Shown in pieces: positions 1-8,879 of a stretch of 64,000 bases of DNA (its first letter is position 1; each line of letters starts with the position of its first letter). This DNA comes from Lysinibacillus sp. FSL M8-0337 (lineage in GTDB: Bacteria > Bacillota > Bacilli > Bacillales_A > Planococcaceae). The position numbers were made by a program, and so were the translations under genes. Where the stretch lies: contig NZ_CP151996.1 in the NCBI RefSeq assembly GCF_038593855.1, positions 372,001-436,000 on the forward strand, written 5' to 3'. The notes beneath the pieces are model-generated. The model was given only the letters and a program-made list of their open reading frames with translations, was not told where the DNA came from and searched no databases.

Positions 1-1
1 T

Positions 2-151
2 GTGGCGCGTTATTTACGTAACTCGAAAGCGCCAGTGATTTATGAAGGTACACGAGAAATTCATACAATTATGCAAGCAGATTATGTGCTTGGTCGAAGA
101 AACGATAAGCCATTAGCCAAAATGTTACCAAAATGGCCATTTGATGAGTAA
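2..151 (+). CDS. acyl-CoA dehydrogenase, C-terminal end only
   Basis: The window opens inside a gene. The last 49 codons encode the C-terminal helix of an acyl-CoA dehydrogenase. The motif [18 protein letters not shown] matches the conserved 'YEGT..I' segment of this FAD family, whose glutamate is the usual catalytic base and which sits near the CoA and flavin. The residue pattern around REIHTIM is most like glutaryl-CoA-type members, but the substrate cannot be decided from 49 residues. A hairpin terminator follows 28 bases after the stop, so this is the last gene of its transcript. The start and most of the protein lie outside the window. Confidence 0.85.
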   Translation: MARYLRNSKAPVIYEGTREIHTIMQADYVLGRRNDKPLAKMLPKWPFDE

Positions 152-179
152 ATGACAGACATGTATTTTTATTGTACAG

Positions 180-212
180 AAGGCATCAGGAAACTATTCC
201 AGATGCCTTTTG
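180..212 (+). terminator. hairpin terminator after acyl-CoA dehydrogenase
   Basis: The inverted repeat AAGGCATC / GATGCCTT has a 14-base loop and is followed by a short T-rich stretch. It lies directly after the acyl-CoA dehydrogenase stop codon. Confidence 0.7.
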
Positions 213-228
213 TTATGGTGTTTGTTAT

Positions 229-268
229 GGTGTCAGGCACCAAAACAATTCTGAATTTGGTGCTAGTC
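229..268. repeat. GTGTCAGGCAC-type intergenic repeat, copy 1
   Basis: GGTGTCAGGCACC is followed by an inverted pair GCACCAAA / TTTGGTGC around a central CAATTC. The same core, as GTGTCAGGCAC or GTGACTGGCAC, occurs near 26585-26624, 43822-43834 and 55069-55111. It is never inside a gene, so I treat it as a dispersed intergenic repeat. Its function is unknown. Confidence 0.6.
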
Positions 269-362
269 CTTTTATTTTTTATGAAAATTTTTCATGTAAT
301 GTAACTTTATAACCTTTCAGTAGTCTAATTATAAAACAAGTAATATGAAGGAGTGGAAAATA

Positions 363-2456
363 ATGAGAAGTAAATGGGTTGCTATATTTATGATTGTCGT
401 ATTAGTCGCCTTGCCAGGGATTTTTACATTGATGATTTCCCCAGACGCACAAGCTAAAGCAGCAAGTACAATAATGACAACGCAAAGTTGGCGAGCATCC
501 TTTTCACAAACATTAAAAAATGTAACAGATGAATATGTCTATGTTACGGATGAATCGGGCAAAAAGGTGACGGCAACGATTACATTAGGCGAAGATAAAA
601 AATCTCTTATTGTCAGTAACCTTTCTGCAGGAAGTTACCGATTACATGTGCAAAAAGAAGCTTTTGCTTATAGTACGTTGAAAGCAACATCCCATGATAT
701 TGCCTTTACTGTTATTGACAAAATAGAGACTGTTAAATCTGAAAAAGAGTTACAACAATATTTTGAAGCCGTTGTGGCAAATGGAAATAGAGGGCCAGAA
801 ATAAACGTCCTTGAAGATAGTGCTTCTAGTAGTAAAGATAGTGCCCCTGTTGCGGATAATTCTTCTACAACAAACAACCAAGTAGAAGGGGTCGAGGAGG
901 GGGATATCGTCGTTGTTAAAGATGGCTTTATTTACGCTATAAAAGATCATAGTATAACGGTTGTTGACGCTAATCATCCTCAAGATTTGAAACTTGCAAC
1001 GACAATTAAACAAAAAGAATCTCAATATATTACGAAATTAGCATTATACGATCAATTATTAATCGCTATCGGAGAAGAATATATTGAACAAGCAGGCACA
1101 AGCATGTCAACGGCAACTTTTTATGATATTTCAAATCCGAAAAATCCCAAAGTGATACGAGAGGTTGCGCAGGAGGGCTCTTTACAGGATATACGTATTA
1201 CGAATGATACGCTGTATTTAATTGGCAACATGCATCCGAATTATTGGATGCTTCGAGAGGATAGTAAACCAGATTTAAAACCTAAAACGTATGATAGTGT
1301 AGTAAGTAAAGAATACAAAAGCTTAGCTATCGAGAAAATTTCTATTTTACCAAACACGATGGATGGCTCATATAGTTTAATTACGGCAATTGATTTAAAA
1401 AATGGTGCGAAAACATCAGCGAGTACGAAAGGTTATTTAGGTGGTAGTAGTGGACTTTATATGTCAGAAGATGCCCTCTACTTAACTACACCAAAATATG
1501 ACGATAAACAAATAACGCCAATGGGAGGTATAAAGGATAGAATCTGGATGCCTCAATCAAATGATACACAAGTGTTTAAGTGGGACTTAGATGGAACGGT
1601 CTTGAAGTTTGTAGGTACGAGTGAAGTGAAAGGAACAGTGTTAAATCAATATTCAATGGATGAGTATGATGGAAAGTTCCGCATTGTGACAACTGAAGGA
1701 AATATGTGGGACGAAAAAAATATTTCTCGTAACCATCTGTTCATATTAGATGAGAACTTAAAGGAAATTGGTGCAGTAAAGGATATGGCACCAGGGGAAA
1801 AGGTGTATTCTGCCCGCTTTATGGGGGAGAAAGCCTATGTTGTAACGTTTAAGCAAGTGGATCCGCTATTTGTTATTGATGTAGCTAATCCACGAAAACC
1901 AAAAATACTAGGAGAATTGAAAATTCCAGGGTATAGCAATTATTTACATCCGCTTGATGATACACACTTAATAGGCATTGGTTATGATACGGAAGAACGT
2001 TATGATGCTTATACGAAACGCAATTTCACAGTGTCAACGAATATGAAAATGTCCTTGTTTGATGTGACAGATTTTAAAAATCCTAAAGAGCAATCTACCG
2101 TTAAAATAGGTGGTAAAGGCTCTTATTCAGATGTACAATACAATCCAAAAGCTTTATTCCGCAATAAAGACTATCATTACTTCGGCTTCCCAGTCGTGCT
2201 TTATGAAGAAGGAAAAGGCGATGAGATAGTCTACCAAGGTCAGGGTGCACAAATTTACGAAATTACAGCAGAGAAGGGCATTGTGCTCAAAGGGAATATT
2301 ATAAATGGAAAGACAAATGAGCAATATGAGAATTGGGAGCAAGTTGTACAACGTGTTGTCTATGTTGGCGATACTTTATACACCGTTGCTCGCAATGAAG
2401 TAAAGAGCTACCAATTAAAAGATTTCAAAGCGCTTGATACACTGGTTATTAAATAA
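363..2456 (+). CDS. secreted beta-propeller domain protein
   Basis: This 697-residue protein is predicted to be exported. It has an N-terminal hydrophobic signal (MRSKWVAIFMIVVLVALPG) with a possible cleavage site after AQA. An Ig-like segment of about 90 residues follows (...SWRASFSQTLKNV...), then an acidic/serine-rich linker. After that comes the hallmark NNQVEGVEEGDIVVVKDG that begins the bacterial beta-propeller family (Pfam Beta_propel), and the rest of the chain is propeller-like repeats (FYDISNPKNPKVI, LFDVTDFKNPKEQ, IDVANPRKPKIL). I chose the ATG at 363 because AAGGAGTGG lies just before it; an in-frame ATG at 345 precedes that RBS. The exact role is unknown and a cell-surface or extracellular location is inferred. 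It converges on the deacetylase gene across a strong two-way terminator. Confidence 0.8.
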   Translation: MRSKWVAIFMIVVLVALPGIFTLMISPDAQAKAASTIMTTQSWRASFSQTLKNVTDEYVYVTDESGKKVTATITLGEDKKSLIVSNLSAGSYRLHVQKEAFAYSTLKATSHDIAFTVIDKIETVKSEKELQQYFEAVVANGNRGPEINVLEDSASSSKDSAPVADNSSTTNNQVEGVEEGDIVVVKDGFIYAIKDHSITVVDANHPQDLKLATTIKQKESQYITKLALYDQLLIAIGEEYIEQAGTSMSTATFYDISNPKNPKVIREVAQEGSLQDIRITNDTLYLIGNMHPNYWMLREDSKPDLKPKTYDSVVSKEYKSLAIEKISILPNTMDGSYSLITAIDLKNGAKTSASTKGYLGGSSGLYMSEDALYLTTPKYDDKQITPMGGIKDRIWMPQSNDTQVFKWDLDGTVLKFVGTSEVKGTVLNQYSMDEYDGKFRIVTTEGNMWDEKNISRNHLFILDENLKEIGAVKDMAPGEKVYSARFMGEKAYVVTFKQVDPLFVIDVANPRKPKILGELKIPGYSNYLHPLDDTHLIGIGYDTEERYDAYTKRNFTVSTNMKMSLFDVTDFKNPKEQSTVKIGGKGSYSDVQYNPKALFRNKDYHYFGFPVVLYEEGKGDEIVYQGQGAQIYEITAEKGIVLKGNIINGKTNEQYENWEQVVQRVVYVGDTLYTVARNEVKSYQLKDFKALDTLVIK

Positions 2457-2550
2457 TAGATTAAATCGAGTGGTGGCTTCTGCTTAGAACGCACACAACG
2501 TAAGAGGCAACTAGCGTGTGCGTGGTGAGGCGGATAACACCGACATAGCA

Positions 2551-2590
2551 AAAAAGTGTTAGATTGATTGCGGTCAATCTAACACTTTTT
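2551..2590. terminator. bidirectional terminator, 17-bp stem, repeated in window
   Basis: A perfect 17-bp stem (AAAAAGTGTTAGATTGA and its complement) has a 6-base loop, with As on one side and Ts on the other, so it can end transcription in both directions between the convergent genes ending at 2456 and 2600. The same stem sequence recurs at 14002-14041. The upstream spacer (2461-2550) has a second inverted pair GCACAC / GTGTGC and resembles the tail of the larger repeat element at 13746-14059. Confidence 0.8.
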
Positions 2591-2599
2591 CTATTCGTG

Positions 2600-4009
2600 C
2601 TATTCACGATAAGGGAGAATTTCAGAGACAGTCACAAATTCATAGCCCTCACTCTGCAAGTAGGCTAATACAGCGTCAAGTCCATCTGCTGTTGATTGGT
2701 GAATATCATGCATTAACACGATGGCATTGTTGTGCATATTTTTTTTAATATATGTCAGTAATAATTGTGAATTACGATGTTTCCAGTCCAAAGTGTCAAT
2801 GCTCCACAATACTACAGGAACAGGTATTTTCGCATTGATGTCGTCATTAGTAGCGCCGTATGGAGGTCTAAAAACAGTAGCGCCTTGATTAATCGCTAAT
2901 TCAATTTCATTTGCAGTAGACGTATATTCTTTTAAAACTTGCTCCATTGGCATTTTAGTCAATACTGGATGATTCCAAGAATGGTTGCCGATTTCATGAC
3001 CACGTGCGAGAACATCTCTCGCGATATTAGGATAGTGTTTCACACGACTTCCAAGCATAAAGAACGTCGCTTTCGCATTGTATTTATCGAGCGTATTTAA
3101 AATTTGTTCGGTTACTTTCGGGTGTGGACCGTCGTCAAACGTTAATGCAATACGTTTGGCGTTTGGATCTCCTGGAGAAACAGGCTTTGTAGGTTCCATT
3201 GTTTCCATAGCAATTTGAAAATCAGATGCTAGTAATGGATTAATAAGTGAAAGAGCAAGCTTCACTATAGGTGCACCTGCTGCGCCACTGGCAATTTCGT
3301 ACTCATCAAAGTAAAAATGTATCGAATCATCGATAATAGCAAATCGATTAAAGTTTTCCCACTTCGGCTCAGTTACTTTCAGTAGCTCATCATTATTGAG
3401 CTGATCTTTTAGCTCAAGATTTTGCTGTAAGTCTTTGCGAACATAGGCTGCTAAAGTTGTCAGGTTATTGGTGTCGTTCTGTAATAATGTTTGGATATTA
3501 ATTTCTTCACCCGTTTCATTATTAAAGAAAAACGTTTTAGTGGAAACGACATGATTTGCTCCGCCTAAATACAGCATTTTCGTCAAGACAAAAGAATAGT
3601 AGTGATCCTGATATGGGAAAGTCTCTAAATTTATAGTAAGCTCACCTGTTGCCTTTTTATCTTTATTTTTTTTCATAGATAACAGATAGTCTTCTTTTGC
3701 CTCTGTTATATACTGCAGTACGACATCGTTAAAAACTTCACTTTCTGTTTGTGGATAGTGAACGGCAAAAGGTTTGCGTTTATCTTTAGAAACGTCAGAT
3801 GTAATACGTATACCTGGAAACGCAGAGTTTTCAGTGGATAGATTACTAGTAGCTTCACTGTTTGTGTCTTTTGAGGCACTAATTTTTTGGAATTTAAAAT
3901 GATCCTTAGACAATACAATGACAAAGATGATGGATATTAATGTAACAATAAGCCCAATTAACAGAAAGTCAATCATAGGGCCGCGTTTTTTTCTGCGTTC
4001 CTGAATCAA
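2600..4009 (-). CDS. pdaC: PdaC-like peptidoglycan deacetylase
   Basis: This 469-residue membrane-anchored polysaccharide deacetylase has one N-terminal transmembrane helix (about residues 13-35) and an extracellular DUF4163/DUF3298-type domain (about 65-265). A C-terminal NodB domain follows, with TFDDGP at 290-295 (metal-binding Asp) and HSWNH at 343-347 (metal-binding His pair). Length and domain order match Bacillus subtilis PdaC, which deacetylates N-acetylmuramic acid in peptidoglycan and contributes to lysozyme resistance; that activity is carried over from the family. The start is TTG, 10 bases after GAGAGGAG on the minus strand. It is transcribed alone. A second, shorter NodB protein lies at 61849-62550. 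Confidence 0.85.
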   Translation of the reverse strand: MIQERRKKRGPMIDFLLIGLIVTLISIIFVIVLSKDHFKFQKISASKDTNSEATSNLSTENSAFPGIRITSDVSKDKRKPFAVHYPQTESEVFNDVVLQYITEAKEDYLLSMKKNKDKKATGELTINLETFPYQDHYYSFVLTKMLYLGGANHVVSTKTFFFNNETGEEINIQTLLQNDTNNLTTLAAYVRKDLQQNLELKDQLNNDELLKVTEPKWENFNRFAIIDDSIHFYFDEYEIASGAAGAPIVKLALSLINPLLASDFQIAMETMEPTKPVSPGDPNAKRIALTFDDGPHPKVTEQILNTLDKYNAKATFFMLGSRVKHYPNIARDVLARGHEIGNHSWNHPVLTKMPMEQVLKEYTSTANEIELAINQGATVFRPPYGATNDDINAKIPVPVVLWSIDTLDWKHRNSQLLLTYIKKNMHNNAIVLMHDIHQSTADGLDAVLAYLQSEGYEFVTVSEILPYRE

Positions 4010-4381
4010 TGTTGGTACGCTCCTCTCTATAATTATTCTTCTATAAAATCAGACGTGCGAGTCAACGGAAAAGTTGTAGAAATCTACAAAGTTTTTGTTG
4101 AATTTAATAGAATTACAATAAAAAATAGTATGTAACAGTGTTTAAAACCTATCACGACAAGAACTTATAAAAGACTCGTTCAAAACAAACTGTATTTGGC
4201 ACATTTTAGCTCAATGAAATTCGACGGATAAATGGATTTTGTACTGAAGGCATTGTATCATTTAGCGACAGATACAATTATTCCAAAATATAATTGATAA
4301 TATCGAAGATTTTTTGTTGAGTTTTTATTTACAGTTCGTTACTATATGCAAGGAACCTTTTGAAGGAGGTAGATAACTGGA
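4010..4381. other. intergenic region between divergent genes
   Basis: This 372-base AT-rich spacer separates the divergent pdaC-like gene and the exporter operon, so it should hold promoters for both. I could not assign -35/-10 boxes with confidence. One short perfect hairpin is visible (TTGTATC at 4253-4259 and GATACAA at 4271-4277). No coding sequence is seen. Confidence 0.5.
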
Positions 4382-5134
4382 ATGCTATCACGTGAAGTGG
4401 ATAATGAACTTACTATTGACTGCTTGCTTCTTGCAGGGCGAATTATGATTGAAAGTGGTGCAGAAACATATCGTGTTGAAGATACGATGCTGCGTATGGC
4501 ACAATCTCAAAATATGCTAGATGCGCAATGTTATGCTACACCTACAGGTATTATTTTTTCGTTAGGCAAGACACAGCCGACGAGAATCACTTCTATTTCC
4601 AGTAGGGTTACAGATTTGCAAAAAATATCCTTGGTAAATTCAGTATCTCGTAGACTCACATCTCACATAATATCATTAGAAGACGCTTATGACGAGCTAA
4701 AGTCGATACAAAAAACAAATTATTTTTTACCAATTTATATACAAATATTTGCAGCAGCACTTGCCAGTGGCTGTTTTCTGATTATGTTTAAGGGTGGATG
4801 GTCTGATTTCCCTACAGCATTTATTGCAGGTGGTCTAGGATTTCTTACTCTTATTCTAATGAATCATTTAACAAAAGTGAAATTTTTCTCGGAGTTTACG
4901 GCTTCATTAATTATTGGTGTTATTGCTTTTTTAGCAGTGAAGTTTAACTATGGTACAGAAATCGATAAAATTATTATTAGCTCTGTTATGCCACTAGTTC
5001 CAGGTATTTTAATCACCAATGCGGTAAGGGATTTAATGGCAGGTCATTTTATGTCAGGGATGGCAAAAGGAGCAGAAGCTTTTTTAACAGCTTTTGCTAT
5101 TGGTTCAGCGATTGCCGTCATCCTATCGTTTTAG
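4382..5134 (+). CDS. threonine/serine exporter family protein, large subunit (YjjP/ThrE N-type)
   Basis: This 250-residue protein has a conserved cytoplasmic N-terminal part (DCLLLAGRIMIESGAETYRVEDTM) typical of the ThrE/YjjP family, followed by about five hydrophobic segments from residue 118 onward and the family motif MPLVPGILITNAVRDLMAGH. In this family the function is split between two proteins, and the second half is encoded 12 bases downstream. Homologues export small dicarboxylates or amino acids (ThrE threonine/serine; E. coli YjjPB succinate), so the substrate here is open. An AAGGAGG lies 12 bases before the ATG, a rather long spacing. Confidence 0.85.
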   Translation: MLSREVDNELTIDCLLLAGRIMIESGAETYRVEDTMLRMAQSQNMLDAQCYATPTGIIFSLGKTQPTRITSISSRVTDLQKISLVNSVSRRLTSHIISLEDAYDELKSIQKTNYFLPIYIQIFAAALASGCFLIMFKGGWSDFPTAFIAGGLGFLTLILMNHLTKVKFFSEFTASLIIGVIAFLAVKFNYGTEIDKIIISSVMPLVPGILITNAVRDLMAGHFMSGMAKGAEAFLTAFAIGSAIAVILSF

Positions 5135-5146
5135 GAGGCGGAAGTA

Positions 5147-5614
5147 ATGGATATAATTATACAATTAATTGTAAGTTTTTTTTCAACGGCAGGAATTGCG
5201 ATTATTTTTAATGTACCAAGAAAAACCCTGTTTCATTGCGGTTTTGTTGGTGTAATTGGCTGGATGATTTATTATCTATTGACTGAGCGGGGAATGGACG
5301 TTGTAGACGCTTCGTTTTTCAGCTCATTTATCATTGCGATTGTTGCACATTTATATGCGCGCCGCTTTAAAATGCCAATGATTATCTTTATTGTAGCGGG
5401 AATCATTCCACTTGTGCCAGGGGGGATGGCCTACAACGCAATGCGTAATGTTGTGGAGGATGATTATTTACAAGGCTTACAATATGGGCTAAAGGCGTTT
5501 TTAATTACAGGTGCAATCGTGATGGGCTTAGTGTTTGCGGAAGTCTTAATGCAATTTGTATTTCGTGCTATCCGTTCAAGCAAGTCGAAGCTGCAAAGAA
5601 CTTACCGAAAATAA
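5147..5614 (+). CDS. threonine/serine exporter family protein, small subunit (YjjB type)
   Basis: This 155-residue integral membrane protein has about four or five helices and the family motif IIPLVPGGMAYNAMRNVV. It is the partner of the preceding gene. The two start/stop codons are 12 bases apart, with TAGGAGGCGG as the ribosome-binding site, so they are co-transcribed. The protein corresponds to the C-terminal half of single-chain ThrE and to E. coli YjjB. Its C-terminus is short and basic (RSSKSKLQRTYRK), suggesting a cytoplasmic tail. A two-way terminator follows. Confidence 0.85.
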   Translation: MDIIIQLIVSFFSTAGIAIIFNVPRKTLFHCGFVGVIGWMIYYLLTERGMDVVDASFFSSFIIAIVAHLYARRFKMPMIIFIVAGIIPLVPGGMAYNAMRNVVEDDYLQGLQYGLKAFLITGAIVMGLVFAEVLMQFVFRAIRSSKSKLQRTYRK

Positions 5615-5650
5615 AGTATCATCTTACACTATATAAAAAGATGTTAAATA

Positions 5651-5695
5651 AAAAGAGCTGCTCCGAAGCGTTGGATACTTCGGAACAGCTTTTTA
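5651..5695. terminator. bidirectional terminator
   Basis: AAAGAGCTGCTCCGAAG pairs with CTTCGGAACAGCTTTTT. It has As before and Ts after, and lies between the convergent exporter operon and the diguanylate/phosphodiesterase gene. Confidence 0.85.
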
Positions 5696-5704
5696 TCGCG
5701 TTGT

Positions 5705-7726
5705 TTATTTTACAAGTAATGCTTCGATTTCTTCTGGTGTAACAGGTTTGCTAATATAAAAACCTTGAATAGCATCGCAGCCGTAAGTGATTAATAAGTC
5801 AGCTTGCTCAGCTGTTTCAACGCCTTCAGCGACCACTTTTAACTCCATAGATTTACCTAACTGTACCATGCCATGCATAAGCTTTTGTGTTTTTTCGGAC
5901 TTTAATAACGAACTAGTAAATGTTTTATCAATTTTCAATGTTCCTATTGGTAAAATTTGCATGTAACGGAATGAACCATAACCAGTACCGAAATCATCTA
6001 AAACAAAAGCAATCCCTTCGTTTTCAAGCTTTCGCATTTGCTGTGTAATAAAGGTTGCAGCTTCTGCTTCTAATGCGAATTTTTCAGTAATTTCAATTTG
6101 AATAAGATTGGCAGGGCAATTTGTTTTTGCTAACATATCAAGAATGGATTTAGCCATGTTTTTATCACGGAATTCACGTACAGATGAGTTAATAGCTACT
6201 TTTAAATTATGACCAGCCTTCTTCCAAATAAGTGCTTGCTCGCAAGCCTTTTCTATCATAAACGATCCAATATTGTTAATAAGACCCGTTTCCTCTGCGA
6301 TTGGAATTAGTTCATCTGGTGAAACGACACCAATCACTTCATCTTCCCAACGAACTAGCGCTTCGACCGCTGTAATTTTACCCGAGTAGATGTCAACTTG
6401 TGGTTGATAAAGTACTTTTAGGTTTTTCTGGTCTAGTGCTTGTAGTAGACGTTTTTCAATTAAAGCTTTTCGATTTAATGCTTTATGTGTTGCTTTTGAA
6501 AGGGAGACAATTTTGTCACCACCTGCTTCACGCACATTAGTAATCGTTGCGATAGAGGCCTTCATGAGTTGAGAGAAGGTTGTTTGATCCTCAGGGTAGC
6601 GTGTAATACCACCACTAATTGAAATAGGTACTGCGATATTGCTGCTATAGATTGGATGCTGTTGTAAATAGGACAAGAAGCCTTGTATAAACCATTCACT
6701 TAATGGCGTAATGACAACAAAATCATTTTCGTTAATACGGGCCATCGTACTATCTTGGAAGTACATTTTGATGCGGTTTGTAAATTCGATAATTAGGCTT
6801 TGATTGATTTGTTGATCGTGTAATTCCTTTAATGTATAAAATTTATCGATACTTAAATAGACGAAGGAGAAGTGTTTTTCTTCCTCAATCATTTTTGTAA
6901 TCACTTTTTCTAAACGATGGGCATTCATTAAGCCTGTTTCTGTATCGATATAGGCGATTTTTTCAAGTTGATGTTGAATCGTCTTAGACTTTGTAATATC
7001 CTTCTCAATTAAAATAAACTGTTGTTCATTAGCCTCTAAATTAAAAGTTGGGATAGCTGTGAGAAGTACCCAATAGGACTGCCCTGTTTTCGTAACCTTC
7101 TCGATTTCCCCTTGCCACGTATGACCATTATTTAAATTGCGCCATATCGTATTTGTAATCTTTTCACTCGCTTCGCTTTCAGGAAATAATTGCCAAAAAG
7201 TTTTACCAATCACTCGCTTTGGTGTCCATTGGCTAATTTTTAAAAACTCTGCATTACACTCCAATATAAAGCCGTCGCGATCCAAAGTCACTGTCATAAA
7301 TGTAGAGTCTAAACCTTGCTTTAAGTCTACATATGTACTGCTGTTTGAAACAGAATTAATCATTAAATCTGGTAACATAAACATAATTAAAATAAGGTGT
7401 TCACCTTGTTCAAAAAATGGTTTTGCCAGCAATGCTGAAGAGATTTCTTCTTCAGAATGGGTGTACACTTGAACTTTATCTATATATGTACTTTCTGTAT
7501 TGTGTAAAATCGCTTGAAACGTCTCAAATGAAAGATTTCTTAGTAGATTTTCATGTATGGATGGAGTAGTATGTCCTGTAATGTCAGTAACTGAGAAACC
7601 AAATAGTTCTTCAGCGTGTTTTCCCGAAATTGTTGCTTGTCCATTTTGCTTTATGACAATTGCAGGAAAAGGAAGTGAATTTATATAATGTTCATCTATC
7701 GTAAATGATTTATGCATAAGACTCAT
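5705..7726 (-). CDS. PAS-PAS-GGDEF(degenerate)-EAL cyclic-di-GMP phosphodiesterase
   Basis: This 673-residue signalling protein has two N-terminal PAS-like domains (about 10-110 and 130-245), a GGDEF-fold domain (about 255-415) and a C-terminal EAL domain (about 425-673). The GGDEF signature is replaced by RINENDFVVI, so cyclase activity is not expected. The EAL domain keeps its key residues: EALVRW, the ITEK glutamate, DDFGTGYGS, LKIDK, VAEGVET and QGFYISKP. The likely activity is therefore c-di-GMP hydrolysis controlled by the PAS sensors. No transmembrane segment is apparent, so it is probably cytoplasmic. I chose the ATG at 7726 because AAGGAG lies upstream of it; a TTG 9 codons earlier sits before the RBS. 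Confidence 0.85.
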   Translation of the reverse strand: MSLMHKSFTIDEHYINSLPFPAIVIKQNGQATISGKHAEELFGFSVTDITGHTTPSIHENLLRNLSFETFQAILHNTESTYIDKVQVYTHSEEEISSALLAKPFFEQGEHLILIMFMLPDLMINSVSNSSTYVDLKQGLDSTFMTVTLDRDGFILECNAEFLKISQWTPKRVIGKTFWQLFPESEASEKITNTIWRNLNNGHTWQGEIEKVTKTGQSYWVLLTAIPTFNLEANEQQFILIEKDITKSKTIQHQLEKIAYIDTETGLMNAHRLEKVITKMIEEEKHFSFVYLSIDKFYTLKELHDQQINQSLIIEFTNRIKMYFQDSTMARINENDFVVITPLSEWFIQGFLSYLQQHPIYSSNIAVPISISGGITRYPEDQTTFSQLMKASIATITNVREAGGDKIVSLSKATHKALNRKALIEKRLLQALDQKNLKVLYQPQVDIYSGKITAVEALVRWEDEVIGVVSPDELIPIAEETGLINNIGSFMIEKACEQALIWKKAGHNLKVAINSSVREFRDKNMAKSILDMLAKTNCPANLIQIEITEKFALEAEAATFITQQMRKLENEGIAFVLDDFGTGYGSFRYMQILPIGTLKIDKTFTSSLLKSEKTQKLMHGMVQLGKSMELKVVAEGVETAEQADLLITYGCDAIQGFYISKPVTPEEIEALLVK

Positions 7727-7912
7727 GAGTATTCGATCTCCTTGGGTAATCAATATATACTAATATTATAGATAATTATCGGGAATTAGTCATTATGAAT
7801 ATATTTGTAAATATTTGATAATGAGAAAAAATAGGACTTTTCTAACGAAAATAAAGAAAAGTTTTGAAGAAAAATAACAATTTTTAGTACGTATATAGGA
7901 AGCGGGAATTGA

Positions 7913-8806
7913 ATGGAACGATTAAAAGGTATACTTTTTATTATCACTGGAGCGATGTTGTGGGGAGCAACAGGACCTTTAATGGAATGGTTACTCAATC
8001 ATACAGCATTGACAGTTTCTTTTATGTTGACAATTCGTCTATCGGTTGCAGGTATTTTTCTACTTACATACTTATTGTTAACGGGTAAAGATATTGTTAG
8101 CATATGGCAACAAAAATTTTGGAGTAGACAGCTTATCACCTTTGGTATTGTAGGGATGCTCGGTGTGCAATACGCCTTCGTTGGAGCGATAAATGAAAGT
8201 AATGCTGTATTAGCCACGTTACTACAATTTTTAGCACCAATATTTGTTGTTGCTTATGTATCTCTTAGTTTAAAGAAATGGCCACCTAAATATCAAGTAT
8301 TAGGTATTATAGGCACATTAGTAGGTTTATTTCTACTACTAACGAACGCTTCTTTTGATTCTTTGTTAGTTAGTAATAAAGCCTTATTATGGGGAGTAGC
8401 AGTTGGATTAACGTTTGCCTTTTACACATTGTATCCAGCACGGCTTATGAAAGAATGGAATGTGCTCCTTGTTGTAGGCTGGGGGATGCTAATCGGTGGT
8501 GTAACGTTAGGTATAGTAAGCCGTGTATGGCAATCCAATCAGTGGACGGTCTTTACAGATTTCAAAATTACAGGTTTAATGCTGGCGCTAATCGTTACGG
8601 GCACAGTTGCCTTCATTCTATTTTTAAGTAGCATGAAGTATATTACTGCTGTAGAGACAAGTATCTTATCAAGTATTGAACCATTAACGGCGATGGTAAT
8701 CTCAGTAATTGTATTTGGTACATCACTTGGATTGTGGCAATTAGTGGGGGTTTTCGTTATGCTTGTTTGTGTAACGTGGTTATCAATCGCGGGAGAAAAG
8801 GCATAA
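7913..8806 (+). CDS. EamA/DMT-family transporter
   Basis: This 297-residue protein has ten predicted membrane helices in two repeated halves, characteristic of the drug/metabolite transporter superfamily. The first half begins GILFIITGAMLWGATGPLMEW and the second carries the usual SSIEPLTAMVISVIVFG near the C-terminus. Family members export amino acids or other metabolites, and the substrate cannot be read from sequence. It stands alone, 73 bases before the ABC exporter start and in the same direction, without a visible terminator between, so read-through into the ABC genes is possible. The RBS (AGGAAGCGGG) is moderate. Confidence 0.8.
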   Translation: MERLKGILFIITGAMLWGATGPLMEWLLNHTALTVSFMLTIRLSVAGIFLLTYLLLTGKDIVSIWQQKFWSRQLITFGIVGMLGVQYAFVGAINESNAVLATLLQFLAPIFVVAYVSLSLKKWPPKYQVLGIIGTLVGLFLLLTNASFDSLLVSNKALLWGVAVGLTFAFYTLYPARLMKEWNVLLVVGWGMLIGGVTLGIVSRVWQSNQWTVFTDFKITGLMLALIVTGTVAFILFLSSMKYITAVETSILSSIEPLTAMVISVIVFGTSLGLWQLVGVFVMLVCVTWLSIAGEKA

Positions 8807-8879
8807 AAACATTATTTGTATAGGTGATTTTAACTAGTTTTATAGAATGCTAGTTCTTCTCAAACAAGGGGGAGAGAAT

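Noticed and set aside
668-1025. Minus-strand frames within the beta-propeller gene, and similar frames opposite other genes
   Set aside because: They lie fully inside well-supported genes on the other strand and lack ribosome-binding sites and recognisable domains.
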